NCBI GenBank assembly: GCA_902516395.1 | Contig: CABXYN010000008.1 | Location: forward strand, 1-51,635 | Source of the DNA: an uncultured Pelagibacteraceae bacterium | Lineage (GTDB): Bacteria > Pseudomonadota > Alphaproteobacteria > Pelagibacterales > Pelagibacteraceae | Length of the DNA stretch: 51,635 nucleotides | Direction of reading: 5' to 3' | In this document: piece by piece, positions 19,108 to 27,958 of the stretch | Numbering within the stretch: the stretch's first letter is position 1 | Layout: the number at the start of each line of letters is the position of its first letter | Notes under the pieces: model-generated | Told to the model about the DNA's origin: nothing | The model's input: only the letters and a program-made list of their open reading frames with translations | Database searches by the model: none | Translations under genes and position numbers: made by a program

Positions 19108-19137
19108 AAAAAAGGCGCCCATAGAGCGCCTTTTTTT
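19108..19137 (-). terminator. Intrinsic terminator of recA
   Basis: An 11-bp stem (A6-GGCGC at 19108-19118 with GCGCC-T6 at 19126-19136) with a seven-base loop lies 20 bases after the recA stop. In the minus-strand transcript the A-run becomes the U tract. The symmetrical A and T runs mean that it could work on both strands, but only recA reads into it. Confidence 0.88.
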
Positions 19138-19156
19138 AATAACTAAAAGTTATCTG

Positions 19157-20281
19157 CTAATTTTTTTTAGTAGGAACTTCTTCCTCTTTCTTCTGCGCTT
19201 CAAGCTTTTCTTCGCTTAAAGGATTTCCCTCGATCTTCTTTGAAATAACACCAGCTTTTTCTCTGATAGCCATTTCAATTTCAGCAGCAGCTTTTGGATT
19301 TTGTTCAAGGTAAAGTTTAGCATTCTCTCTACCTTGACCAATTTTTTCACCTTTATAAGCGTACCAAGCTCCAGATTTTTCAACAATCTCAGCTTTGGCA
19401 CCAAGGTCGATTAGTTCCCCTACTTTACTAATTCCTTTTCCATACATTAAGTCAAACTCAACAACTTTAAATGGTGGTGCAACTTTATTTTTAACAACTT
19501 TTACTCTTGTTGTGTTTCCAACAATTTGTTCTTTATCTTTTATTGCTCCAATTCTTCTAATATCCATTCTTACAGAAGAATAGAATTTCAATGAATTACC
19601 TCCAGATGTTGTCTCAGGACTCCCAAACATTACACCAATTTTCATTCTAATTTGGTTAATAAATATAACCATTGTATTAGTTCTTGAAATTGATCCTGTT
19701 AATTTTCTAAGAGCTTGAGACATCAGTCTTGCTTGAAGACCAACATGGTGATCTCCCATATCTCCTTCAATTTCTGCTCTTGGAGTTAATGCTGCAACTG
19801 AGTCTACTACTAAAACTGACATTGAGCCTGATTTGATTAAAGTATCAGTTATTTCTAAGGCTTGTTCACCAGTATCTGGCTGTGAAATAAGTAACTCTTC
19901 AGTATTAACACCTAATTTCTTAGCATAAACTGGGTCCAGTGCATGCTCTGCATCAACAAATCCACAAATTCCACCTGCTTTTTGCGCTTCAGCAACAACT
20001 TGTAATGCTAATGTAGTTTTACCAGATGACTCTGGTCCATAAATTTCAACAATTCTGCCTTTTGGTAATCCACCTATTCCAAGTGCCAAGTCTAAACTCA
20101 AAGATCCAGTAGAAATGGACTCAATATCCATTGCTTTTTGTTCTCCAAGCTTCATCACAGAGCCTTTTCCAAAGCTATCTGTTATCTGGCTGATTGCTGC
20201 ATCTAGTGCTTTATTTTTTTCTTTATCTTCCAATTCTTTATCTTTTGTGGATTTCACCACTTTTAAGTTATTTTTAGTCAT
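19157..20281 (-). CDS. recA: Recombinase RecA
   Basis: The 374-residue protein has the full RecA core: P-loop GPESSGKT at 82-89, [51 protein letters not shown] and [12 protein letters not shown], with the C-terminal [11 protein letters not shown] region. It forms the strand-exchange filament and stimulates UmuD/LexA self-cleavage. The N terminus carries about 20 extra charged residues before ALDAAISQI, and the tail is lysine/glutamate-rich. It is flanked by a LexA-type box upstream and a terminator downstream, so it is a single-gene unit. Confidence 0.97.
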   Translation of the reverse strand: MTKNNLKVVKSTKDKELEDKEKNKALDAAISQITDSFGKGSVMKLGEQKAMDIESISTGSLSLDLALGIGGLPKGRIVEIYGPESSGKTTLALQVVAEAQKAGGICGFVDAEHALDPVYAKKLGVNTEELLISQPDTGEQALEITDTLIKSGSMSVLVVDSVAALTPRAEIEGDMGDHHVGLQARLMSQALRKLTGSISRTNTMVIFINQIRMKIGVMFGSPETTSGGNSLKFYSSVRMDIRRIGAIKDKEQIVGNTTRVKVVKNKVAPPFKVVEFDLMYGKGISKVGELIDLGAKAEIVEKSGAWYAYKGEKIGQGRENAKLYLEQNPKAAAEIEMAIREKAGVISKKIEGNPLSEEKLEAQKKEEEVPTKKN

Positions 20282-20327
20282 TTTTTGCCTCGTTTTTTAG
20301 ATTTATTAACATTCGAATCATAAAATA

Positions 20328-20355
20328 AATGTACACATTTTGTTCTCATTGGCAA
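20328..20355 (-). promoter_or_regulatory. recA promoter with overlapping LexA-type SOS box
   Basis: On the minus strand TTGCCA (20350-20355) and TACATT (20328-20333) are 16 bases apart. Between and over them lies GAAC-AAAATGT-GTAC (20331-20345), one mismatch from the alphaproteobacterial LexA direct repeat GAAC-N7-GAAC (GTTC-N7-GTTC on the other strand). The umuD promoter has nearly the same sequence. A repressor bound here would block polymerase. Confidence 0.75.
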
Positions 20356-20388
20356 TATTTTTTTAAAATTAGGTCTAGAAGTCCCTAT

Positions 20389-21687
20389 TTATCTAAGTTT
20401 TAAGTACTCGCTATTAAGTAGGCCAACTGACTTTATTAATCTGTATTGAGCTAAAAGATAGTTTCTCTCAGCCTCAGCAAGATTTATTTTAGCATTTATT
20501 AGATTTGACCTTGATTGAAGAACATCAAATGTAGATCTGTTTAATCCACTCTCATATTCAAAGCTAATTCCCTCGTTTGCAATTTCAGCAGCTTTAACTT
20601 GTGACTGTACAGCTCTTAAAAAACTCTTTGATGACTCTAATGTCGACCAAGCTGCCGTTACTGACTGTGTATTATTTCTATATGCATTTTCAAGTAACAA
20701 TTTTTTCATACCTTTCACTTGGAGATTTTTGTTAACATTAGATCTATTTTTTCCACCAAACTGAAAGGGCCAACTTACAGTTGCTTGAAGAACGTCTTTT
20801 TCTCTTTCGTCGTAAGTTGCACTCAAATCGTCAACATAAGTTCTCTCTAATGAGAGTTTTGCTGTTGGAGAAAGATCTGAGCGAGCAATCTTTACATCTA
20901 ACTCTGATTGTCCATATTCAATATCTGCAATAATTAATTCAGGGCTTTTTTGTTCAGAGGTTTTTTTTGCTTCTACTAGACTTGATGGAATAGAAACATC
21001 TGAATTATATATTTTTTTTAATTTTTCATTTCTATTAATTGGTCCAATAATATTTTCATACGCTAGCTTGCTCGTGATAATACTATTTTGTGCTCCGATG
21101 TAGCCAGCTTGGGCTCCAGCTAAAGATGATTGCGATTGTGCTAAATCAGTTGCAGTTATTTGAGCTCTTGAAAGTCTTGCATTATCAATTTCAAATTGTC
21201 TTTGTAGTAAATTTACATTTTCTTCATTTATGCTAAGTTTCTCATAAGCTAAAATTAAACCTGTATAAGCCTCAATAGCTTTTAAAAATACCTCTTGCTC
21301 TTTTTTAATAAGTTTTGCTTCAGAAAGGTTAAGTCCTAATTTACTTTTTTCGTATGTAGAGTCCCTGCTCTTGCCATCTAAAAGTGTTTGCTCTAACTTT
21401 ACAGAGGTTGTCATAGGATTTGTATTTGTTATAGAGGCATCAGTACCGTCTTGATTTGTAAGTTTATTGGTATCTTCAAAATTTTTTGTACCTGATAGAG
21501 TTAAAGTTGGAAAAAAGTCACTTTTAGAAATATTTAAGACTTCCTTTTGCACTTCTAAATTTTTTCTCTCAGCCTTAAGCTCTAAATTATTCTGATAGGT
21601 CTGTTTTAATGCATCACTCAAAGTTGCTGCATTTACTGGTATTATAAATGTTATTAAGCAGAAAGTGATTAAAGAGATTTTTTTCAT
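20389..21687 (-). CDS. tolC: TolC-family outer membrane efflux/secretion channel
   Basis: The 432-residue protein has a signal peptide (residues 1-20, ending VNA) and the long alternating helical and coiled pattern of the TolC family, with two repeated halves; LARAQITATDLAQSQSSLAGAQ is replaced here by RLSRAQITATDLAQSQ in the first half and the second half has FDVLQSRSNLINAKINLAEAERN. It forms the outer membrane duct for type I secretion or RND/MFP efflux. Its ATG overlaps the stop of the upstream kinase gene as TAATG. No inner-membrane partner is in the window. Confidence 0.88.
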   Translation of the reverse strand: MKKISLITFCLITFIIPVNAATLSDALKQTYQNNLELKAERKNLEVQKEVLNISKSDFFPTLTLSGTKNFEDTNKLTNQDGTDASITNTNPMTTSVKLEQTLLDGKSRDSTYEKSKLGLNLSEAKLIKKEQEVFLKAIEAYTGLILAYEKLSINEENVNLLQRQFEIDNARLSRAQITATDLAQSQSSLAGAQAGYIGAQNSIITSKLAYENIIGPINRNEKLKKIYNSDVSIPSSLVEAKKTSEQKSPELIIADIEYGQSELDVKIARSDLSPTAKLSLERTYVDDLSATYDEREKDVLQATVSWPFQFGGKNRSNVNKNLQVKGMKKLLLENAYRNNTQSVTAAWSTLESSKSFLRAVQSQVKAAEIANEGISFEYESGLNRSTFDVLQSRSNLINAKINLAEAERNYLLAQYRLIKSVGLLNSEYLKLR

Positions 21688-22610
21688 TAATTATATTTTA
21701 TTGATTTAATTTGATGATTTCTATTTAAATTTAATACAATTGAAGAATATTTAGGAGCAAATTTAAACATATTTTGTGTGACCCTTTGGTAAGTCTGCAT
21801 AAATGTTAATACCTCATTTTTACTCATAACCTTACTATTTGCTTTGTTTTTTGAGTTTAATTTTAATAATGCCTCCTGTTTAAGCCTCCAGCTCTGCAAT
21901 AATTTAAAATTACCTGCTTTTAAAAATAGCAAACAGTCTAATTTAGAAAATAATTTTTTGTATTTAGTTTGCAACTGAGCATTTACATATTTTCTCCATC
22001 TTAAATTTTTATCTTCTGTTCTTTCCAGTGAATTAATTGATTTTTTTAAGGTTGTATTTTTTTCTGCTCTAGCTCCAACACACCATCCCTCAAAGATTAT
22101 AACATCTGGCAACTTTTTAACTAGATACCAAGACTTTCTTTTTAATCTATCATCTATTGCCTTATTAAATTTAGGAAGTCTCTGTTGATTAAATCGCTTT
22201 CCCTTTGTTTTTTTAAGAAGATCAAAAATAAAGTTTACATCGTGAGTACCTGGAACACCTCTGGTCATTAATAAGGGATGAATTTTTTTAGATAATTTTA
22301 TTCTATCTCTTCGAGTTTTATACAAATCATCAATTGATATTTTAAAAACATTTAACTTAAAATATTTTGTTAGAATAATCCTTAAAATAGAACTAATTGT
22401 TGTTTTGCCAGTTCCTTGACCTCCTGCTAAGCCTATTAAGTAAGGTTTAGATTTATTTGTTCTATTATTGATCCAGAAACTAATTGGAATTAGAAAAGAT
22501 TTAATCATTTTTTCTTTATTTTTAAATTTTTCCTTTGTTGTTTCTTGAGATCTTATAAACTTAAAACAGTCTTTACTAACTTTTTTATAACACTCAGTAA
22601 TTGATTGCAT
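21687..22610 (-). CDS. P-loop kinase, D-glycerate 3-kinase-like
   Basis: The 307-residue protein has Walker A in GLAGGQGTGKTT (around residues 60-71), SIDDLYKTRRDR after it, HPLLMTRGVPGTHD, and FEGWCVGARA, a set typical of the plant/yeast-type glycerate kinase and related phosphoribulokinase/uridine kinase fold proteins. The likely reaction is phosphorylation of D-glycerate to 3-phosphoglycerate; substrate is assigned from family only. It is coupled to tolC by a TAATG overlap, but no common pathway is evident. Confidence 0.8.
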   Translation of the reverse strand: MQSITECYKKVSKDCFKFIRSQETTKEKFKNKEKMIKSFLIPISFWINNRTNKSKPYLIGLAGGQGTGKTTISSILRIILTKYFKLNVFKISIDDLYKTRRDRIKLSKKIHPLLMTRGVPGTHDVNFIFDLLKKTKGKRFNQQRLPKFNKAIDDRLKRKSWYLVKKLPDVIIFEGWCVGARAEKNTTLKKSINSLERTEDKNLRWRKYVNAQLQTKYKKLFSKLDCLLFLKAGNFKLLQSWRLKQEALLKLNSKNKANSKVMSKNEVLTFMQTYQRVTQNMFKFAPKYSSIVLNLNRNHQIKSIKYN

Positions 22611-22617
22611 AAAAAAT

Positions 22618-22986
22618 TTATTGTTTTTGATCTAAAGGATGATTTTTGCCATCGTTCACTGGCACATCTTCAATTTCAAATGGTTCCACACCTTCTATGC
22701 AAGCAATATTTACACCAAATATTTTTGGATTGCTTCTGGGTCTATTATGAGTGTGAATTCCACAAATCGAGCAAAAGTAATGTTTGGCAGTATTAGTATA
22801 AAACTGATAAAGTGATAACTTATCTTCCCCTTTAGTAAGTTTAAAATCATCAGGACCAAGTACTCCAATAATATAACCTTTTTTTTTGCATATTGAACAA
22901 TTGCAGCGCATAATTTTTTCAATACCACCCAAAGGCATCTTAACCTCTGCTTCTATTGCACCACAATGACAGGATAATTTTTTCAT
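22618..22986 (-). CDS. GFA-family zinc protein (glutathione-dependent formaldehyde-activating enzyme-like), copy 1
   Basis: The 122-residue protein has the GFA cysteine pattern: CHC at 6-8, CNCSIC at 28-33 and FCSICGIHTH near 92. These bind two zinc ions in the Gfa fold, proposed to help glutathione react with formaldehyde, though most homologues have unknown roles. A Shine-Dalgarno-like AGGAGA precedes the ATG. A second family member lies just upstream; the two are clearly different in sequence, so not a recent duplication. Confidence 0.85.
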   Translation of the reverse strand: MKKLSCHCGAIEAEVKMPLGGIEKIMRCNCSICKKKGYIIGVLGPDDFKLTKGEDKLSLYQFYTNTAKHYFCSICGIHTHNRPRSNPKIFGVNIACIEGVEPFEIEDVPVNDGKNHPLDQKQ

Positions 22987-23005
22987 AGTTTAATCTCCTA
23001 AAAAA

Positions 23006-23488
23006 TTATTTATTGTTATTTTTTAAATACTCACCGTATCTTTTTAAACTTTCCTCTGGCCATGTTTTTTTTGGATCATACATTTTTTCAAAACAAATTA
23101 CATCATCTGCAAGGTTTAACCATGGATCTTTATCTTTTGTAAATATGTGGACCTGGGGAGGAAAATTTTCTGAATTATTTAAAGTTTTAGTCCTAACTGT
23201 TAGTCTACCAACAGCAGATGCATAATCTGTATAAATATAAGCACCGCATTTGTTGCAAAAAAATGCTCTAGAAGTAGCTCCACTCCCTGCTTTAAGTTCA
23301 GTTGATGAAACCTCACCTTCTATGATTAAAGTGTTGTCTAAAACACTCGAATTAATAACATAAGATGATCCAGTTATAATTTTACAATCTTTACAATGAC
23401 AAGCTTGGGTGAATAGAGGTTTTTCTGTAATTGTATATTTAACTTGCCCGCATATACATCCGCCAGTTAAGTTTTTATTTTTTTCCAT
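23006..23488 (-). CDS. GFA-family zinc protein, copy 2
   Basis: The 160-residue protein has GGCICGQVKYTI (Cys11, Cys13), CHCKDC at 30-35 and FFCNKCGAYIYT near residue 97, the three-part zinc-cysteine set of the GFA family. It is longer than its neighbour, with a C-terminal WLNLADDVICFEKMYDPKKTW segment in place of a short tail. It starts the two-gene unit and is divergent from umuD. Function is known only at family level. Confidence 0.85.
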   Translation of the reverse strand: MEKNKNLTGGCICGQVKYTITEKPLFTQACHCKDCKIITGSSYVINSSVLDNTLIIEGEVSSTELKAGSGATSRAFFCNKCGAYIYTDYASAVGRLTVRTKTLNNSENFPPQVHIFTKDKDPWLNLADDVICFEKMYDPKKTWPEESLKRYGEYLKNNNK

Positions 23489-23518
23489 TTCTAATATTTA
23501 ATCTATTTATGGTTAAAG

Positions 23519-23583
23519 TTATCCACATGTATACAATATGTGGTTTCGATGTTCACGTTTTGATTCACTTTTGATTCAGTTAC
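23519..23583. repeat. DnaA-box-like site, imperfect palindrome and three 11-bp direct repeats upstream of umuD
   Basis: The 166-base divergent gap holds TTATCCACA (23519-23527, a perfect DnaA box), arms CCACAT and ATGTGG (23523-23543), and three units spaced by exactly 11 bases starting GTTC (23551), GATT (23562) and GATT (23573), the last two both inside TTTTGATTCA. Eleven bases is the spacing within the LexA direct repeat, so these may be extra weak operator half-sites. Function not shown. Confidence 0.4.
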
Positions 23584-23603
23584 AGACTCAAAATACAACC
23601 TGA

Positions 23604-23650
23604 TTGACACTATTGAATAACTTATGTATTAGTTAGAACAAAATAAGAAC
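23604..23650 (+). promoter_or_regulatory. umuDC promoter with LexA-type SOS box
   Basis: TTGACA (23604-23609, consensus) and TATTAG (23627-23632) are 17 bases apart, placing the transcription start near 23639. GAAC-AAAATAA-GAAC (23636-23650) is a perfect alphaproteobacterial LexA direct repeat covering that start, four bases before the umuD ATG. The recA promoter has the same box with three differences across 21 positions. Confidence 0.85.
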
Positions 23651-23654
23651 ATTT

Positions 23655-24050
23655 ATGAAGCTAACTATTCCTTACTATTTACATAAAGCTGGCGCGGGTT
23701 TTCCATCCCCTGCTACAGATTATATTGAGGAAGACATCGATTTAAATATTCATTTAATCAAAAATGTTCCAGCAACCTTCATCATAAGAGTTCAAGGAAA
23801 ATCAATGGTTGATGTTGGAATTAATGATGGAGATCTATTAGTTGTTGATAAAAGTTTAACGCCAAAAAACTTCTCAACAGTTATTGCAAATGTTCATGAT
23901 GAATTAGTTGTTAAAAGTTTAGTTCAAGAAAGAGATAAAAAATTTTTAACATCAGGTTCTAAAGAATTTACAGATCGAATTTTAATTAACGAAGATGAAG
24001 ATGTATTTATTTGGGGAGTTGTAACTTATGTCATCCATTCAGTATACTAA
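23655..24050 (+). CDS. umuD: UmuD-like self-cleaving subunit of DNA polymerase V (S24 family)
   Basis: The 131-residue protein has the cleavage site Ala14-Gly15 directly before [10 protein letters not shown], the catalytic Ser50 in VQGKSM and Lys87 in LVVKSL, and GDLLVVD between them. After RecA-stimulated self-cleavage, UmuD' joins UmuC in the error-prone polymerase. It is slightly shorter at the N terminus than the E. coli protein (139). It overlaps umuC by 23 bases and is preceded by a LexA-type box. Confidence 0.93.
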   Translation: MKLTIPYYLHKAGAGFPSPATDYIEEDIDLNIHLIKNVPATFIIRVQGKSMVDVGINDGDLLVVDKSLTPKNFSTVIANVHDELVVKSLVQERDKKFLTSGSKEFTDRILINEDEDVFIWGVVTYVIHSVY

Positions 24051-25305
24051 AAAAATAGCACTTATTGATTGTAATTCTTTTTATGTTTCTTGTGAAAGAT
24101 TATTCAATCCTAAAATAAGAAAAAAACCCGTTGTAGTTTTGTCTAACAATGATGGTTGTATAATTTCAAGATCAACCGAAGCAAAAGCTTTAGGTATTAA
24201 AATGGGAGAGCCTTACTTTAAAGCAAAAGATATTATCATTAAAAACAAAGTTGAAGTTTTTTCATCTAATTATTCCTTGTATGGAGATTTATCTAGAAGA
24301 GTAATGCGAACACTAAAAAGATTTAACTCTGCTATTGAAGTTTATTCTATTGATGAAGCATTTTTAGATTTATCAAATTTTCCAGACAATGAAGTTGAAA
24401 AAGTTGGAAAAGAAATTAGAGAAACAGTTTTAAAGTGGACAGGTATTCCAACTAGTATTGGAATTGCTAAAACAAAAACTTTAAGTAAAGTTGCAAATCA
24501 TATTGCAAAGAAAAAAGAATCAGGGGTAACAAGTTTAATAGGAATTGAAAATATTGATCCCATATTAGAAAAAGTTGAAATTAATGATGTGTGGGGTGTA
24601 GGAAGACAATTGACAAAGTTCTATCATAAAAATGGAATTTATAATGCTAAGCAACTAAAAAATAAATCGAATACATGGGTAAAGAAAAATTCAAATGTTT
24701 TGGGTTCAAGAACCGCAATGGAGCTTAGAGGAATTCCTTGTATTGATATTGAGACAACTCAATCAAAAAGAAAAAGTTGTGTGGTATCCCGTTCTTTTGG
24801 TCAAAGAATTGAAAAATATCAGGAATTAAAAGAAGCAGTTGCAAATTATTGCTTGAATGCATCAGAAAAAATAAGATCTGAGTCTTTGATTGCAAAATCA
24901 ATTACTGTTTTTGTTAGAACAAGTCCTTTCCAAAGTAGATTTGGGTATTACTCAAACTCAAAAACGATAGATTTTGCAATTTCTACAAACAACAGCATTG
25001 AAATAGTTAAAACTGCCTTAGTTGCTTTAGACTCTATCTTTAAAAATGGCTACCGTTATCAAAAAGCAGGCGTGATGCTGACTAGTTTATCTAATGAAGA
25101 TGGTAGTAAGAACCTATTTTATTCTGAAAAAGACGAGAAAATTAAGGGTTTAATGAAGTCTATTGATAATACTAACTATCGATATGGAAGATCTACGTTA
25201 AGCCTTGCTAGTGCGGGCGTTCAAAAGAGGTGGAACATGAGAAGGGAGCATTCATCTAAAATAGATACAGCTGATTTCTACTTGCTACCAACAATCAGAA
25301 CTTAA
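24028..25305 (+). CDS. umuC: UmuC, catalytic subunit of translesion DNA polymerase V (Y family)
   Basis: The 425-residue protein has Y-family polymerase motifs: [16 protein letters not shown] with Asp14, [26 protein letters not shown] with Asp109 and Glu110, [26 protein letters not shown] and the C-terminal [11 protein letters not shown] region. Length equals that of E. coli UmuC. It copies past lesions with low fidelity. Start overlaps umuD, so they are translated together. The stop overlaps the convergent gene at 25302 by four bases. Confidence 0.95.
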   Translation: MSSIQYTKKIALIDCNSFYVSCERLFNPKIRKKPVVVLSNNDGCIISRSTEAKALGIKMGEPYFKAKDIIIKNKVEVFSSNYSLYGDLSRRVMRTLKRFNSAIEVYSIDEAFLDLSNFPDNEVEKVGKEIRETVLKWTGIPTSIGIAKTKTLSKVANHIAKKKESGVTSLIGIENIDPILEKVEINDVWGVGRQLTKFYHKNGIYNAKQLKNKSNTWVKKNSNVLGSRTAMELRGIPCIDIETTQSKRKSCVVSRSFGQRIEKYQELKEAVANYCLNASEKIRSESLIAKSITVFVRTSPFQSRFGYYSNSKTIDFAISTNNSIEIVKTALVALDSIFKNGYRYQKAGVMLTSLSNEDGSKNLFYSEKDEKIKGLMKSIDNTNYRYGRSTLSLASAGVQKRWNMRREHSSKIDTADFYLLPTIRT

Positions 25306-26720
25306 TTTAAAGGCGCTAAAACAATTTTAATATTTTCAGTTTTATCAGAATATTCTTCAAATATTCCTGATCCTTTAAATGTAGCGTTGTTATTTTTTAA
25401 AATAACTAAAACAGAAGTAGTCTCTTGATCAGTATCGAGATCAAGATCCCCCTGAATTCTGATTTCATCATCGTAATACTGTAAAATTTTTATTTTTTTA
25501 CGATATTTGTCAGAAATAATATTGCTTGATCCAATTTTTTCAAATTGAAATTTGCCATTTTTAAAAATAATTACATCTGAAACTATACGTTCATTCCTGG
25601 TTACTTTGTTTGTAACATTATTAGTATTAACCCAGTACCAATTGAGTTTATATTTTCCCTCAAGTTTTATTTTACTTTTTGGTAAAGTTAATTTTGCTTT
25701 TTTTTTAGAAATTTCTTTTTTATTACTCCAATGTATATCTTTATAAAAAGCAACTGCCATAGGTGGCTCAAAGTCTGAAAATTTCTTTATACTTTCACCA
25801 CCTTTTCTCCAAGAGTAAATACCCCATTGAAAGTTAAATCTTTGCTGGCTTTTTTTACCATCTCTCTTGGCTACATCTTGATTAATTGGAGCAGTTACAC
25901 ATTTTATACAACTAAAGATTTCTCGATTGTCATGCTTTAAAGTTAATTCACCAAGTTTATTCTGAGCCCACAAAATATCTATTTCAAATTCAATCCATTT
26001 ATTATGGAAATTTCCTTTTCTAGAAATTATTAATGCATTTTCTTTACTATGAGAATCTAAATTATCAGTAAAAATTACTGATCTAAAATAGAAAGCTAAA
26101 TCACCATGTTGTATCGCATTTGGATTTAAAGTATCACCTTTTGAAGCAATTACATTCCCTTTTTTATCAACAGTGTTAACTATGCCTAAATCAGAACTTG
26201 GAACTATAACAAATTTATAAGGTACGTCTTCATCACCATACCCATGGAGTTGGCCAAAATGCATAATATCGTCATAAACACCAAGATGATCGACAGTTGG
26301 ATTATCAGGTATAAAAACACTAAATTTTATTTTTGTTCTATGCCCATATTTTGCTGCCATGTTATTGTCATTTGGAAAATTTAATTCACTTCTTTTAAGT
26401 TTGATTGCCAGACTTTTTTCTCTACAATCCCAACTGTTATCAGCACATCCCTTAGTTAATTGAAATCTTTGCACATTCCCTTTTACTCCAGGAAAATTTG
26501 ATACTAAAATTGCCCCATCATTGGCGGCTATATTCTTTCTATGAAGTTTTTCACCTTTATGTTTAATAATTTTGCTTTTAAATTTTAAGTTTTTATCAAT
26601 CTCTAATATTTGAGGTATTTTATTCTTTAATTCATAATCATATTCACTGCTAATATAATTGTTTTCACTAGCTGCTAAGATTGAAGGTATTATCAAGAAT
26701 AAAAACAATATTTTTTTCAT
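25302..26720 (-). CDS. Secreted protein with a polysaccharide-lyase-like domain (tentative)
   Basis: The 472-residue protein has a clear signal peptide (residues 1-17) and no other membrane segment, so it should be periplasmic or secreted. Residues about 70-320 have the look of a heparin-lyase-type jelly-roll: basic and aromatic-rich strands such as [14 protein letters not shown] and [14 protein letters not shown], with a CIKC pair. Residues 340-472 form a separate beta-rich tail. I do not recognise catalytic residues with confidence, so the family is tentative. It stands alone, convergent with umuC and with an 80-base gap to the DUF1501 gene upstream. Confidence 0.6.
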   Translation of the reverse strand: MKKILFLFLIIPSILAASENNYISSEYDYELKNKIPQILEIDKNLKFKSKIIKHKGEKLHRKNIAANDGAILVSNFPGVKGNVQRFQLTKGCADNSWDCREKSLAIKLKRSELNFPNDNNMAAKYGHRTKIKFSVFIPDNPTVDHLGVYDDIMHFGQLHGYGDEDVPYKFVIVPSSDLGIVNTVDKKGNVIASKGDTLNPNAIQHGDLAFYFRSVIFTDNLDSHSKENALIISRKGNFHNKWIEFEIDILWAQNKLGELTLKHDNREIFSCIKCVTAPINQDVAKRDGKKSQQRFNFQWGIYSWRKGGESIKKFSDFEPPMAVAFYKDIHWSNKKEISKKKAKLTLPKSKIKLEGKYKLNWYWVNTNNVTNKVTRNERIVSDVIIFKNGKFQFEKIGSSNIISDKYRKKIKILQYYDDEIRIQGDLDLDTDQETTSVLVILKNNNATFKGSGIFEEYSDKTENIKIVLAPLN

Positions 26721-26800
26721 GGACTGCTTTTCTTTAAATTTTGCTAAAAGTGGATTTTTTATTATTTATTTCATCTTAATTTCAGGTAATTGTTTTTTCA

Positions 26801-27958
26801 TTAGGATTTAAATAGTTTATCAGATAAATTTTGCAAGTCATCGCCCCAGAAAACTTCTTCCTGAATTCTATTAAAATCAACATTAAATACTGTAGACATC
26901 GCTGATGCATATATAGATCTAGCATCAATTGTTGAATTCAAATCCCTTCCTTCGAATAATTCTTTTCTCTTTAGCCCTGGCCAATCAGAATAAACTTGGG
27001 ATTGCTTTAGCAGACCACCTGCCATAAAAATTGCAGATCCATAGCCATGTTCTGTACCTCGTCCACCATTTTGTTTTATTGTTCTGCCAAATTCTGTAAG
27101 TGTAACGACTAGTGTATTTTCAATTTCAGTTCCTAAGCCTTTCTCTAAACTTTTAAAAATCGAGTCCATTTCAATCAAACTATCTGAATGGGAACCATTC
27201 ACTCCACCCTGTGCTGCATGTGTATCAAACCCATCAACCTCAAAAACTGCCACTCTTGGACCATTTATTTTTTTTAATTCCAAACCTGCTTTGTAGGCCA
27301 AAGATGAATTCTTTCTAGACATAGAGGTGCCTCCATTATTCATCATGGATCTGTTAGCAATTATTTCCATCATGTTAGCCAACTCATGTTCTGATTTATC
27401 TGCATAAATTGATTTTAAAAGCTGTAAAAGTTCTGTTCTAGGTAATCTTTTTTTGGATGGATAAAAATTATCATTACTAGGAATACCTCTAAGAAGTAAA
27501 GGCATTGGTAGTGCCAATGCAAGACCATCACCTTTTAAATCTGCTAACTTCATTCCTCTTCCTAACCAACCAGTTTTTATGGAGTAAGGTATATGACCTC
27601 CTGTCTCCATTAAGTTTTGCCCATCAAAATGGGATCTTTTAGTGTACGGGATATTCGTAGCATGAACTATTGTTCCTAGATTATTTTGCCACAAATTATG
27701 AAAATTTTTTAACTTGGGATGAAGAGCAAAATCTGAATTTAATTTAATTGTTTGATCTAAAATTAAATCTTTTCTTCTTTTTTCAAAATTCTTATCTCCA
27801 ATTATTGGAACAGCACACAAACCATCCATTCCACCTCTTAACATTATGACTACAAGATTTTTTTTCTTTTCTGAATTTGCTAAAACAGGAAAATTAAAAC
27901 CAGCTAAAAACAATGTAGTAGCTGAACCTTTTAAAAAATTTCTTCTTGATATTTTCAT
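26801..27958 (-). CDS. Tat-exported DUF1501 protein
   Basis: The 385-residue protein begins with a twin-arginine signal (SRRNFLK, residues 4-10, followed by a hydrophobic stretch to VLA). The body matches DUF1501, a family in the alkaline-phosphatase/sulfatase fold group: VVIMLRGGMDGL near the start, FDTHAAQGG in the middle, and TLTEFGRTIKQNGGRGTEHG towards the end, where metal ligands are expected. A four-base overlap joins it to the DUF1800 gene upstream. Such pairs recur in many bacteria, function unknown. Export through Tat suggests folding with a cofactor or metal in the cytoplasm. Confidence 0.88.
   Translation of the reverse strand: MKISRRNFLKGSATTLFLAGFNFPVLANSEKKKNLVVIMLRGGMDGLCAVPIIGDKNFEKRRKDLILDQTIKLNSDFALHPKLKNFHNLWQNNLGTIVHATNIPYTKRSHFDGQNLMETGGHIPYSIKTGWLGRGMKLADLKGDGLALALPMPLLLRGIPSNDNFYPSKKRLPRTELLQLLKSIYADKSEHELANMMEIIANRSMMNNGGTSMSRKNSSLAYKAGLELKKINGPRVAVFEVDGFDTHAAQGGVNGSHSDSLIEMDSIFKSLEKGLGTEIENTLVVTLTEFGRTIKQNGGRGTEHGYGSAIFMAGGLLKQSQVYSDWPGLKRKELFEGRDLNSTIDARSIYASAMSTVFNVDFNRIQEEVFWGDDLQNLSDKLFKS

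Noticed and set aside
23519-23527. DnaA box as sign of a replication origin
   Set aside because: Only one box is present, without an AT-rich unwinding cluster of boxes or origin-linked genes nearby.
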